Shown here: positions 52,166 to 61,634 of the stretch, one piece after another
How the letters are laid out: each line of letters starts with the position of its first letter
How positions within the stretch are numbered: the first letter of the stretch is position 1
From: a virus
Strand: one strand, 5' to 3'
DNA: 64,000 nt
Virus record (IMG/VR): IMGVR_UViG_3300027839_001233
Location: 1 to 64,000 of that record
Position numbers and translations under genes: made by a program
The notes under the pieces: generated by a model
Database searches by the model: none
The model's input: only the letters and a program-made list of their open reading frames with translations
Told to the model about the DNA's origin: nothing

Positions 52166-53041
52166 CTAAGTTAATAAATTTATTACCTTGTAATGTAAAG
52201 AATTGGGCTTATCACATGCTATAGCTGCTATTTCACTAGGCCACATTAATTCCTGTGCCGCAGTTGTATCTGGGTCAACTATTCCGATTTCTTTGTATGC
52301 ATCTATTAATGCATAATACAAATTATTCATCTGTTTGTTATTATTTATTGTCGCAACAAACACAGCATTGTTTTTCATATAAAGACCAAACGCCGATGCC
52401 AAATCCATTGCAATTTCTTCTGCTCGTTTTTTCCCAAACACACTAAGTTCTTTTTTTATAAACTCATAGTACACCTTTAAGTTGACTTTATACTGTTTAG
52501 TATTTTCAAAGTTTGATATTAGAAATTTTGCTATTCGTTTTGCTGAATTTGATTCAATTTGTATTCCCGCATAAATCTCGAAAAATTTGCTATAGTATGA
52601 TGCAAACATATCTTTAAAAATATTAAAAAACTTGTTTTGATCTTGTCTACATGCATAATGCATTACTTCATGTAAAAGTATTTGAGATACATTTTTATCT
52701 GATACCCATGAAAATAAATTTACATTATTGTCCATTAAAATATATATTTTATGACTCTCAGGATGATATATCCCCATCAAAGTCTTTTTAAATCCATTAG
52801 CAAATTTTTTATGTAAAAGAAGCTTAATAATATTCTTCGACATAAAGCCTGGTACTATGACATCATCATTTATTAGATTCGAAATAGGTCCTCTGACTGG
52901 AGATATTAATTTATTCTTAGACACTATATCAATAAAACTAGATTTTAATTTCTCCGAGGAATAGACCGAATAATCATGTAATTTTACAATCTCTTTAACA
53001 GAGAAAGGAATAATTCCTAATTTCTCTTGTAAATCGGTCAT
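52166..53041 (-). CDS. HExxH metallopeptidase-like protein
   Basis: This is a 291-residue protein. In the middle, ILLHEVMHYACRQDQNKFF has a zinc-peptidase HExxH motif; FASYYSKFFEIYAG downstream may carry the third ligand, Glu. No signal peptide. It lies between the tape-measure and terminase genes, so it may process a virion protein or be carried in the particle. Its AGAACAAA element is on the minus strand. Not a known prohead protease by sequence. Confidence 0.65.
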   Translation of the reverse strand: MTDLQEKLGIIPFSVKEIVKLHDYSVYSSEKLKSSFIDIVSKNKLISPVRGPISNLINDDVIVPGFMSKNIIKLLLHKKFANGFKKTLMGIYHPESHKIYILMDNNVNLFSWVSDKNVSQILLHEVMHYACRQDQNKFFNIFKDMFASYYSKFFEIYAGIQIESNSAKRIAKFLISNFENTKQYKVNLKVYYEFIKKELSVFGKKRAEEIAMDLASAFGLYMKNNAVFVATINNNKQMNNLYYALIDAYKEIGIVDPDTTAAQELMWPSEIAAIACDKPNSLHYKVINLLT

Positions 53042-53059
53042 CTACTAAGCCTCTTTGTA

Positions 53060-53068
53060 TTTTGTTCT
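53060..53068 (-). promoter_or_regulatory. AGAACAAA element before HExxH gene
   Basis: On the minus strand AGAACAAAA ends about 18 bases before the ATG at 53041. It is the only minus-strand virion gene found with the element. Confidence 0.35.
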
Positions 53069-53089
53069 AGGATCTTATACTTAACAAAG

Positions 53090-54811
53090 TTAATGTACAA
53101 TATCGTCTGAATCATTTATATTAAATCCTAATATTTTAGTTACATCTACCATAGGAGAATCTTTACTTACTTCATGTAAATTCTCTTTGATATGTTTAAG
53201 AATTTTATTACTTACGTCATGTTGGGTCATTTTCTCTCTATACTTCATATCATTAATATCAGAACTATAACTACCTTCCGAGAATCCCATATCTAATACT
53301 CCCATCATATCATCAACTACAGCTTCAGATGTAACAGACGATATACTCATGGGTGGATCATACATTCTAACATATGCACCAAATCCTAATGATATAGCCA
53401 TATCGTCATTCATTCCCCTAGAGGCTTCAACTCTATTAATTCGACCACCTGTATTTTCTTCTAGTCCTATAAGCTCCAATGCTAACTTCCTAGATTTAAT
53501 AAGATTAGTATTTTCAGATACATATGTGTATAACGAATCAAAGATCAAAGGTCTAGTTTGTGCATTCGTTGATAATCCATATTTGTATGTTGGTCGTTTA
53601 TTCTTGGCGGTGTTCTTTATTTTATGCTGATATAAATTATGGTCGATTGAACTTCGAGTTAAAAATTCTATAACTTGATTACCATATGAGTTTTCCTCTA
53701 CAATAGTTAAATTCCGTGGGAAAATCTTACACACTGACTCCACTACCTTACAAAAATCATCAACCCGTAGCTTACCTACATACTCCGCAACCTGTTCAAA
53801 TGTAACATAATCTATAATTTCAATTGCTGAATAATCAGTACCAGATGCAGATGCCACATCAACACATATCATATAATATGAATCTTTATTTGGCTGTTTC
53901 CATATCTGCAAATCGTGACTCTCAAATGTCAACTTGGCTATAGGGGGAGTATCAACATCATTAAGTTTCTCGATAATTTCACCAGGGAAAAATGAATTTA
54001 TTGAAGCTAAGAATTTCATTTCTAGCTCTTGTTGAATCTTTGCACGATCATTATGTAAGATAGCACACTGCCTAGGATACCAAGTAGGATCTTCTCTGAA
54101 TTCTTTAACCTGCTTCCAATGAATCTTTTTAGCTTTATAGATAGAATTAGGATTAGTCTCAGCTTCTACCCAACGCTCATAATACCATTTACCAATACCT
54201 ACAGTTTTATTAGGAGTACTAATTACTATTGTCCCATAAGGAACTCCCTTTGCTTCGGCTGCACTTTGGGCCTTAACAAGAGTTGGTCCAAATCCCGAGA
54301 ATGCTTCATCTATATAATCAATGAATGCAGCTTCATCCACAACAACAATCGTACATGCCTTTCCTCTAAATAAGTTTTCAGGTTTCTTTGCATTTACCTG
54401 TGATGCATGAAATTTACATCCATTATCTAATATGAATGTTTGCTCTGCTTCTTTAACAAATTTAGGTCTGATCCAATCTGGTAAATTCCTGATCATTGCC
54501 ATGACCTTTCTGCAAAAGTCAGTAGACTCAGGACCATCTCTACTAACAACACCAACAACAACGTTTTTATTGAATATCAATGCCCATACAATAAATGCTT
54601 GAACTATTGTTGAAATTCCAATCTGTCTTGACTTTAAAGTTATAACATGATGATCATTTACAATAGTACGCAAGAAATCTTTTTGTGGATCGTACAACTT
54701 AAATAGAATGTTTCCGCCTACTTCTTCTAGCTCTATAAAATGCTCTATAAAATAGACAGAATCTTCTTTAGCTTTATAGTATATCTCTAATCGTTCTGTT
54801 GTTGTTTCCAT
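53090..54811 (-). CDS. Terminase large subunit (gp17-like)
   Basis: This is a 573-residue protein. Walker A is LKSRQIGIST (residues 59-68), Walker B and catalytic Glu are CTIVVVDEAAF, and coupling motif region VISTPNKTVG. The RNase H-like nuclease domain starts at MICVDVASASGTDYSAIEI (catalytic Asp), with later acidic residues in IVEENSYG and RGMNDDMAISLG. The length is normal for gp17. It translocates DNA into the head and cuts it. No small subunit is seen in this window. Confidence 0.95.
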   Translation of the reverse strand: METTTERLEIYYKAKEDSVYFIEHFIELEEVGGNILFKLYDPQKDFLRTIVNDHHVITLKSRQIGISTIVQAFIVWALIFNKNVVVGVVSRDGPESTDFCRKVMAMIRNLPDWIRPKFVKEAEQTFILDNGCKFHASQVNAKKPENLFRGKACTIVVVDEAAFIDYIDEAFSGFGPTLVKAQSAAEAKGVPYGTIVISTPNKTVGIGKWYYERWVEAETNPNSIYKAKKIHWKQVKEFREDPTWYPRQCAILHNDRAKIQQELEMKFLASINSFFPGEIIEKLNDVDTPPIAKLTFESHDLQIWKQPNKDSYYMICVDVASASGTDYSAIEIIDYVTFEQVAEYVGKLRVDDFCKVVESVCKIFPRNLTIVEENSYGNQVIEFLTRSSIDHNLYQHKIKNTAKNKRPTYKYGLSTNAQTRPLIFDSLYTYVSENTNLIKSRKLALELIGLEENTGGRINRVEASRGMNDDMAISLGFGAYVRMYDPPMSISSVTSEAVVDDMMGVLDMGFSEGSYSSDINDMKYREKMTQHDVSNKILKHIKENLHEVSKDSPMVDVTKILGFNINDSDDIVH

Positions 54812-54817
54812 AAATAT

Positions 54818-56149
54818 TTAAACTATATTTTGAGTTGATCCAGAAAATTTATTTTCTATAATTGGATTCTCAAAATAACTAGGAGAAGTTCTGAATAATG
54901 TCAAGTGGCACACTGAATCCCAGTTATCAGATGTTTCCCTACTAAGAATAAAATCACTAGAATTCAAAATATACTTTCCTCTATATGATTGATATTCAAA
55001 TATCGTTGGTACAAAATCTACTGGATTTCCTATTTTAACAATAGGTATCATCCTGATATTTCTTCTTATTGTAATCCCCATCCCCAACATACTTCTGATA
55101 TCATTGGAGACGGCTGTCGTTGCCAATGCTGAATTACTCACACCACCAATATTATGAGTATACCGTTTTCGGATTCTTACATTAGGATGCATCTTTGCCC
55201 CTGAAGATCCTTCAAACACACCTTTGGTTGTTGCAATATTTCCAATAGTCTCAGAAAAATGTTGATATAAATCATTTGGGGGATGTGTTGTAAATACTCT
55301 ATTAAATCCATTTTCTACAATAGAACTATTTCCAAAATATAAAGTTTTAATAGGATCTCTAGTGTAATATGTACCACTATTATTATGTACATCATCCATT
55401 ATTTTAGAGAATAGAGTCTTATCTCGTCTTGCAGTGTTCATCTGGAATATTCTACATACGGGAATATCTTTTATTTTCTCATTTAAATTCCACATATGAA
55501 TCTTCCCATCAAATCCACAAAATCTAAACATCGGCCCATTATATAAAGAAAATGCATTATCTATAAATGAAATCATTTGTGTTACTGTCATTGGTGGGCA
55601 TATAAACTGAGGAATCAACTCTAAATTCTTCCCCCTATTATCTATATCTAATCTATCTCCTAATCCTAAATCTGTTATTATCTTAGCCACTGTATCTACA
55701 GGACATAGACTAGGATCTTCTTCTTCTGTAATATAATTTACAAAAGAACACATTGTATTAAATGAAGGAAGTGGAATTGCAGTAAATGTTACTGGACCTC
55801 TATCACCCATTGTATCTGGTGTTTCTGTTTCATTCATTTCAGGTCTAAGGAATAGATGAGTATCAGCTTTTAAATACAACAATTTGTACTGTACCAACTC
55901 CACTGGCATATTATCTTCTTGCATTAAGTAGATTCTCAAATGCATTGTTTCTTGACCATAAATGTCATTTAAGATTATATCATTTGAACTAATGTTCAAA
56001 CTTATACTAAATTTCGGCCACACTGAATTCGCAGTATGTATCATACGAACCCGGGTCAAGAATTTAGATATGTCTACATTTCCTATGTATAATTCTACAC
56101 TAAAATTCTTACCAAGTCTATTTACCTTTGAAATATCAATAGCTGGCAT
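54818..56149 (-). CDS. Baseplate hub protein (gp27-like)
   Basis: This is a 443-residue protein. CPPMTVTQMISFIDNAFSLYNG followed by FRFCGFDGKIHMWN, and late RGKYILNSSDFILSRE with DSVCHLTLFR, match the hub/gp27-type fold in which late strands close the tube-like domain. It forms the central hub below the tube. It overlaps no neighbour but is 6 bases from the terminase gene. Confidence 0.7.
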   Translation of the reverse strand: MPAIDISKVNRLGKNFSVELYIGNVDISKFLTRVRMIHTANSVWPKFSISLNISSNDIILNDIYGQETMHLRIYLMQEDNMPVELVQYKLLYLKADTHLFLRPEMNETETPDTMGDRGPVTFTAIPLPSFNTMCSFVNYITEEEDPSLCPVDTVAKIITDLGLGDRLDIDNRGKNLELIPQFICPPMTVTQMISFIDNAFSLYNGPMFRFCGFDGKIHMWNLNEKIKDIPVCRIFQMNTARRDKTLFSKIMDDVHNNSGTYYTRDPIKTLYFGNSSIVENGFNRVFTTHPPNDLYQHFSETIGNIATTKGVFEGSSGAKMHPNVRIRKRYTHNIGGVSNSALATTAVSNDIRSMLGMGITIRRNIRMIPIVKIGNPVDFVPTIFEYQSYRGKYILNSSDFILSRETSDNWDSVCHLTLFRTSPSYFENPIIENKFSGSTQNIV

Positions 56150-56169
56150 TTAAATTCCTACAAAAAAAA

Positions 56170-56424
56170 TTACTTGGATGTTTTTATCCAAAACGACTCA
56201 ATATTGCTATATATTTGTTTGGCAAAATCTTCCCTTGATTCCAAAGGAAGACTTTTCCAAACTTGATTTACCTTAGTTTGAATAGCCTGACTCCATGTTA
56301 TAAGTCTAGGATCATTTGCTCTATCATTTTCTAACTTTGATTCTTTTGCTAGTGGACATTCCCCGTCTGCTACTGGGGGATGAATATATCCACATTCAGG
56401 ACAATTTCCATTATCAGTGGTCAT
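56170..56424 (-). CDS. Small zinc-ribbon-like protein
   Basis: This is an 84-residue protein with NGNCPECGYIHPPVADGECPLAK, a Cys/His pattern able to bind metal, then helical sequence to the end. No family recognised. It overlaps the upstream 54-residue gene as ATGA, so the pair is cotranscribed. Confidence 0.5.
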   Translation of the reverse strand: MTTDNGNCPECGYIHPPVADGECPLAKESKLENDRANDPRLITWSQAIQTKVNQVWKSLPLESREDFAKQIYSNIESFWIKTSK

Positions 56425-56585
56425 TTTCGTTTACCTTTTTGTTCCTGCTTATATTTATCTGCAAGAACCCATTTTACCAATTTTTTCTGATCACTTATTA
56501 TTCGAACACTCTCTTTGTAACTTTGACATTGAAATCTAATTATTTCTAAATCTCTCCAATTATCTTGAAGATTTTCAACTGTCAT
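56421..56585 (-). CDS. Small unknown protein
   Basis: This is a 54-residue basic, helical protein (MTVENLQDNWRDLEIIRFQ... with DKYKQEQKGKRK at the end). Its stop overlaps the start of the zinc-ribbon-like gene (ATGA). Function unknown. Confidence 0.55.
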   Translation of the reverse strand: MTVENLQDNWRDLEIIRFQCQSYKESVRIISDQKKLVKWVLADKYKQEQKGKRK

Positions 56586-56679
56586 ATTTTGAAATACAGC
56601 CTCAATCCAAAATATATTCCATTTCAGATTTTAACATACCAATGGGAGGTCGTTAGTAGTTATATTTACAATTTGTTCC

Positions 56680-57552
56680 TTATATTAACTTTCCATCTTT
56701 TTTTGCTACAAATGCTGATAGATACTTTCTTAATTCTAATTCCCTAACAATGTTCTTATCAGCGTCGATAAGATATGATAGAATGAATGAAGCATAATAC
56801 AGATTACGAAATTCGTCATTCAAGTTGTCTTGCATTTCGATAAACGTTCTCACTAATTTTTTCGGAAAAGCTTTGGTTAAACCAGTTAAGAAATCAATAT
56901 CAACAGGAATCTGTTTGAACTTGTTTATTCTATCCTCGCATTTACTCTTAACATCCTTAACTTGTTCATACGTTAAATTGAGTGTGTCATCATGAATAAG
57001 CCGGTGAGTAAACTCATCTAATACAAAAGGATTAGATACACTTGCTTTAGCTTTAGTACCATCTTCTTTGTCCCCAAACAATGCAGTAACGAAACTGTAA
57101 TTCAACTGCAAAGCAAGATTACCAGAAAATCCATTTATTATTCCAAATGCTAATCCGGTCTTAGAAGTTATTTCTTCTAGATTCAAATTTGTCATTAAAT
57201 TGAATAGAATTTTATCTACATCAGTATCACCAGGAATATCTAAAACATAATCCTTTAGTATAAATATACTTTTAACTGATGTTTTATCTCTAAAATGCTT
57301 TTCGCCAATTGTTTTAGCACCAAGAGACGCTTGTATATCTTTAATTATTTCTGATGTTTTGGCTACTTGGTATTCTTCGGACAATAGTCCATTACATGTT
57401 AGCCACGGTTGCCCGGACTCTCTATATGATAAACTGAAATACGGAGTATCTGAACCGTCTGGATCTTTAACTCTCTTATATCCAAAATCATAATTCATAT
57501 CTTGTACTAATACAGAATCTGATATTGTCTGTAGACTAATTATAGATGCCAA
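56680..57552 (-). CDS. Unknown protein
   Basis: This is a 290-residue protein. GQPWLTCNGLLSEEYQVAKTSE has a faint resemblance to the CTNGL stretch of DUF932-type phage and plasmid proteins, but the rest does not clearly match. The C-terminal half is helical (YEQVKDVKSKCEDRINKF). It lies near the helicase gene. Function unknown. Confidence 0.55.
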   Translation of the reverse strand: MASIISLQTISDSVLVQDMNYDFGYKRVKDPDGSDTPYFSLSYRESGQPWLTCNGLLSEEYQVAKTSEIIKDIQASLGAKTIGEKHFRDKTSVKSIFILKDYVLDIPGDTDVDKILFNLMTNLNLEEITSKTGLAFGIINGFSGNLALQLNYSFVTALFGDKEDGTKAKASVSNPFVLDEFTHRLIHDDTLNLTYEQVKDVKSKCEDRINKFKQIPVDIDFLTGLTKAFPKKLVRTFIEMQDNLNDEFRNLYYASFILSYLIDADKNIVRELELRKYLSAFVAKKDGKLI

Positions 57553-57706
57553 TGGGATATCTCTCCTTTGATAAATATTTTGAAATGAAAAACTTATTAA
57601 ATTCTCGTTTAAAATGATTTTTTAAAATGAAATCATTTACAGACACAATTCTTACTTCGATAGTAATATTCCCAATCATGGTTATACTTGTAATCATGGA
57701 TGTCAT
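57536..57706 (-). CDS. Possible small protein
   Basis: A 56-codon frame (MTSMITSITMIGNITIEVRI... to ...RYPIGIYN) fills the otherwise empty gap after the helicase gene, and runs 17 bases into the next gene. There is no ribosome binding site, and the region also holds an AAATGATTT hairpin. Weak candidate. Confidence 0.25.
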   Translation of the reverse strand: MTSMITSITMIGNITIEVRIVSVNDFILKNHFKREFNKFFISKYLSKERYPIGIYN

Positions 57707-57722
57707 ATATTATTACATTTAG

Positions 57723-58940
57723 TCACCTTGCCACTATTAGAAGTTGATTCTGTGCTCTTGTTATTGCTGTATATAACCACCTAGCCCAATATTCATCATC
57801 CCAATAGCTACTTCGTTCTTCTAATACCATGACTCGATTTGCTTGACTTCCTTGTGCTTTATGAACACTCAAGCAATAACCATAATCAAAATAATCAAGT
57901 TTAGCTGCATATACGTTAAGAGACGATGCAGATATCACTGCTCTATTCACTTTAGTAGGATTCATCTCAGGAGACGAATTCCCAAAACATGTTTTATCTA
58001 TGGGTCCATGATATACTTCAGGGGTTTCATCTATTGCTACTTCTATTTCATAATAACAACCATGATCTGAGATATATCTTATCCTGCCACAACTACCATT
58101 GTATATAACAGTATCCATTGCAAAATGATTATTCTTTAAACAAACTACTCTGTCTCCCTTCTGGGGATCTGAAGTAGTTCTTTTCAATAAATTTTCTCGA
58201 ATGTAATTATTCATCTTTACTCTAGTAGCATTAAACCCACATAGTAATAAAGTTGTATCAAAGTTATTAGTATTACGAAGGAAGTTATTTACAGCTTTGT
58301 TTTTACTTCCAACTACCTTTGCAACTTTTTCTCCATACATACCTGGAGGTATAACTCCGTTCGATCTTATATCCATAGATAATTTTATTATTGGATTTCC
58401 TTCACTCTGCCTATGTATTTCACGTAACATAAAATCAGGATTTTCCATTAAATTTAATGTTCCTTCAATAGGTGGAAGTTGAAAGCAATCCCCAACTGCT
58501 AATATGGGGATTTCATAACTTTTCAAATCCTTATATATATCCGATCCAATCATACTAGCTTCATCTACAACTAGTAGATCATACTCAACTTCATCCTTGG
58601 TTTTTAAATCCCAGGAAATGATATTCCCTGAAGATTCCTCAACCTTTGGTTTATATATCAAGGAATGTATAGTTCCGCAATAATCTACGGGTCTTAATGA
58701 ATTAGTAGACTTGAGTTTAACTCTTAACACATGAGATGCCTTACCAGTATAACTGATATATGCAATTTTCACCATTCTAGGAAATATACGCTGGATTGTA
58801 CTTACTAACGTAGTTTTGCCAGTTCCAGCATAACCTCCAAGAATAAATGGTTTCTCCTCATTATAATTATACCACTCGGTTATTAATCCAATGGCTTCGT
58901 TTTGTTCTTTACTGTATTCCAGGGTCGTCTGTTGGGTCAT
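57723..58940 (-). CDS. Dda/RecD-like SF1 helicase
   Basis: This is a 405-residue protein. Walker A is GYAGTGKTTL (residues 36-45), motif Ia is ISYTGKASHVL, Walker B is LLVVDEASMI, motif III is ILAVGDCFQLPPI, motif IV is LREIHRQSEGNPI, and the C-terminal motif VHKAQGSQANRV plus LYTAITRAQNQLLIV closes the ATP site. This is the Dda/RecD2 pattern. It unwinds DNA 5' to 3' in replication or recombination. It overlaps the upstream dUTPase-like gene by 32 bases. Confidence 0.93.
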   Translation of the reverse strand: MTQQTTLEYSKEQNEAIGLITEWYNYNEEKPFILGGYAGTGKTTLVSTIQRIFPRMVKIAYISYTGKASHVLRVKLKSTNSLRPVDYCGTIHSLIYKPKVEESSGNIISWDLKTKDEVEYDLLVVDEASMIGSDIYKDLKSYEIPILAVGDCFQLPPIEGTLNLMENPDFMLREIHRQSEGNPIIKLSMDIRSNGVIPPGMYGEKVAKVVGSKNKAVNNFLRNTNNFDTTLLLCGFNATRVKMNNYIRENLLKRTTSDPQKGDRVVCLKNNHFAMDTVIYNGSCGRIRYISDHGCYYEIEVAIDETPEVYHGPIDKTCFGNSSPEMNPTKVNRAVISASSLNVYAAKLDYFDYGYCLSVHKAQGSQANRVMVLEERSSYWDDEYWARWLYTAITRAQNQLLIVAR

Positions 58941-59397
58941 TCTCTTCTCCAGTCTCTTCTTCAGTCTCTTCTTCTTTTTCGTATATGTCTAATGTCCCTC
59001 CAGGTGACGAGAATACAAATACTCTAGCAATAACATCACCTACTGCAAATTCATATGCATAGTTAAAAGCAGTAACACTTAGCCACACTTCCCCATCATG
59101 TTCATTTCTATACATGTAATTTTGAACATAGACACCATGATCAAATTCTAATGATGGATCAACTTGAATGAATGGAATTACACCTATAGGAAAATCTATA
59201 CTCAACCCCATTGGTATTTGGGTTGGGTTCATTACTCTCATGTTAGCGGCTGACTTTAATTCAAAATATCCATCTTTATGAAAAACAGGTTTATTGACAT
59301 TAGACGAAATATGAGTATATGTTATAGCCGGGTTACAAACCGATGTAACATAATTGTTTGCCATTGTAGTAACAGCATCAGGTTGCTGGGTGTCCAT
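58909..59397 (-). CDS. dUTPase-fold-like protein with acidic tail
   Basis: This is a 162-residue protein. The stretch GLSIDFPIGVIPFIQVDPS..., HDGEVWLSVTAFNYAYEFAVGDVIARVFV resembles the jelly-roll of trimeric dUTPases (compare YRGE...GDRIAQ). Key catalytic residues (the conserved Asp and Tyr) are not clearly in place, so it may be a non-catalytic relative. The last 20 residues are very acidic (EEETEEETGEENDPTDD). Confidence 0.4.
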   Translation of the reverse strand: MDTQQPDAVTTMANNYVTSVCNPAITYTHISSNVNKPVFHKDGYFELKSAANMRVMNPTQIPMGLSIDFPIGVIPFIQVDPSLEFDHGVYVQNYMYRNEHDGEVWLSVTAFNYAYEFAVGDVIARVFVFSSPGGTLDIYEKEEETEEETGEENDPTDDPGIQ

Positions 59398-59400
59398 AGA

Positions 59401-60324
59401 TTAACCTCCTAATCGAGAACGTAATTCACTTTTTCTATCTTCAGGAATTTGTATTCTATCTATAATATTGTAGATATCTTTATCTAGAGTCTTCCCTTCG
59501 TTTATATGAACAGGTATGTATGGGTGGTAATCAGGATCATCTACTTCATAGAAGTTTCTAATATTCATGTCATCTATCCCAACCATTTTAGAAGACCAAT
59601 ATGACAGAAGTCCCGATCCACATGCGGGAAGACCATCCTTCATACAATTATGTGGGGTCGATACTGAATCCCCATCAGATGTACTATATAAATAAGGTCT
59701 ATCACAACTAATAGTATGTTTGATGGCATCCCATAAATCAAAGTGTTTAATCAATTCCCACTGATCTGATTTCATTAAATTAGATAATCCATATAATGGA
59801 GTTATCCTATTTCCTATCAATGTTCCATAATTAAATAGTTCCAAACATGATTGTAAAAAGTATTCTGAATTGTCGGGGTAGTGACCTGATTCTGTAAGAT
59901 TCAAAAATCCACCTAATAGATAAACTTTATCATATCCATGTTTCATAACCAATGATTCTGCATATGATGCCATTACCGTCATGAACATCATATTGCGTCC
60001 AGGGTGCCATGCATGTAGTGTTTTCAGCCCCTTAGCCGTTCCGGTGGTCACTTCGGCCTCAGGATTCTCTAACATAGATATATCCTTACTTCCCATAGCT
60101 TCATAAATACCAGAAAGATCAAATTCCTTAAGTGTAACAGGCATTCCTTTAGCTGTTAATTCATCAACAACATTCGTGATAGCCAATTTTTCACAATCGC
60201 CACCTCTATGATTATAATTGAAATAACATGCTATGACATTCTCGTAGCCTGCTAATTTTAACATTGCTAATGTAGAGGAAGAGTCTAAGCCCCCACTACA
60301 TGATACTAGACATAATTCACTCAT
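59401..60324 (-). CDS. QueC-like PP-loop ATPase
   Basis: This is a 307-residue protein. The PP-loop is SCSGGLDSSSTLAML (residues 8-22), and FNYNHRGGDCEKLAI follows in the position of the QueC YGQRHxxE region. Near the C-terminus TISCDRP and NCMKDGLPACGSGLLSYW recall the QueC zinc site (SC...CGxCxxC), but two of the four Cys are missing. QueC makes preQ0 (7-cyano-7-deazaguanine) from carboxydeazaguanine and ammonia. Here it might make a base for tRNA or DNA modification. Overlaps the ligase stop region by 4 bases. Confidence 0.65.
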   Translation of the reverse strand: MSELCLVSCSGGLDSSSTLAMLKLAGYENVIACYFNYNHRGGDCEKLAITNVVDELTAKGMPVTLKEFDLSGIYEAMGSKDISMLENPEAEVTTGTAKGLKTLHAWHPGRNMMFMTVMASYAESLVMKHGYDKVYLLGGFLNLTESGHYPDNSEYFLQSCLELFNYGTLIGNRITPLYGLSNLMKSDQWELIKHFDLWDAIKHTISCDRPYLYSTSDGDSVSTPHNCMKDGLPACGSGLLSYWSSKMVGIDDMNIRNFYEVDDPDYHPYIPVHINEGKTLDKDIYNIIDRIQIPEDRKSELRSRLGG

Positions 60325-61634
60325 ACATCTCTTTCTCCATCATAAATATGCTTGATAACTGGAAATCGCAAACTCGGTTTTCCTTTTTCATCTACTGTTT
60401 CCTCAAAATATCTAACTGTTATAGTTCTACCTAACAGATCATTCGGATCTTTATGCCACATCTTTCTCTGTTCAAGACTAAATCCAGAACCTACCCCCAC
60501 CGGATTCCCCTTATGTTCAATACTAACTCTACTGAGCAATTCACATTCAACTTCTAATCCTGTTATAGAATCAATATGCCTGAATGGACCCATTGATACA
60601 CTTTTAATTATATACTCTGCATCTATAAATTGTTTAACTTTATACATGCTTCTGGTCCGCTTTCCTTCATACACTGAATCTCCATTTCGAAGTATCAGTC
60701 CTTCCCATTCATTGTCATTAGCTGCCTTAGCACAAGCATCAAACATATCAGTGGAAGTGATTAGCGTTTGTGGTAGCGAGGTCAAAACTGTTCCATCAAA
60801 TCCAATATTTGTTAAAAACCCCAATCGATTAATGAATGTGGTTGTTCCCTTTTCATTCCAAAAATCATCCATAGATATTATATCAAATGCATAGAATTTA
60901 GGATTTAGAATTGTATAGTTCTTTTTCCTTATATATTTCATTATCTTCTGGAAATCCTCTAGTCCATCTTCAACCATACAGATTTCACCATCAATGACTT
61001 TATTCCTAATTAGATCTTCTTTTTCTTTTTCACCAGCCCACGTTAATAAAGTAGATTTAACTACATCTAATGTGTAGAATTCTTTACCACTTCTTGAAAA
61101 GAATTTAACATTAAGATCATTATCTACAAATATTAAACAACGATTGCCGTCGAGTTTCCTTGACGCATACCATTTCTCTTTTACAAAATCAACTTTTGCT
61201 TTAGCATTATATGTTTCACACAATGAAACATTAAACACTGGAATAGTATTAGGAAATATTTTATTGATTAATTTAGTATCAGTTCTAGTCTTTAGATTTC
61301 TGTCAATGATATTATATATAAGATCAGTATGTTCATGGTTTTCTGCTATGAATCTATTAACTGCTCCTACTGCATCATGACCGGTCAGAGTTCTATTATC
61401 TAACGCCTTTAATAATGTTATAATTTCATTGTATTCATTTGTTTCAGCCACAACACTAGATAACTTTTTAAGGTTATCAGAAGTAACGCCATACTGATAG
61501 TTTATCGTATCATATATGTACTTCCATATTTCCTTGCATTGTGGATATCTTTCAATTACTTTCTTTTTATCTAATGTAGAATTAGAAGCATTAGCTTCTT
61601 CTACAAAGGGTGCTAAGTTTTGTAAGTCATTCAT
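60321..61634 (-). CDS. ATP-dependent DNA ligase
   Basis: This is a 437-residue protein. The nucleotidyl Lys is in ASRKLDGNR (Lys160). Downstream are KVIDGEI, FYAFDII, GLILRNGD and MYKVKQFID (motifs III to V), then an OB-fold. An N-terminal helical part of 150 residues precedes the catalytic core, as in T4-type ligases. It seals nicks. It lies between the amidotransferase and QueC-like genes with 4-base overlaps on both sides. Confidence 0.92.
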   Translation of the reverse strand: MNDLQNLAPFVEEANASNSTLDKKKVIERYPQCKEIWKYIYDTINYQYGVTSDNLKKLSSVVAETNEYNEIITLLKALDNRTLTGHDAVGAVNRFIAENHEHTDLIYNIIDRNLKTRTDTKLINKIFPNTIPVFNVSLCETYNAKAKVDFVKEKWYASRKLDGNRCLIFVDNDLNVKFFSRSGKEFYTLDVVKSTLLTWAGEKEKEDLIRNKVIDGEICMVEDGLEDFQKIMKYIRKKNYTILNPKFYAFDIISMDDFWNEKGTTTFINRLGFLTNIGFDGTVLTSLPQTLITSTDMFDACAKAANDNEWEGLILRNGDSVYEGKRTRSMYKVKQFIDAEYIIKSVSMGPFRHIDSITGLEVECELLSRVSIEHKGNPVGVGSGFSLEQRKMWHKDPNDLLGRTITVRYFEETVDEKGKPSLRFPVIKHIYDGERDV

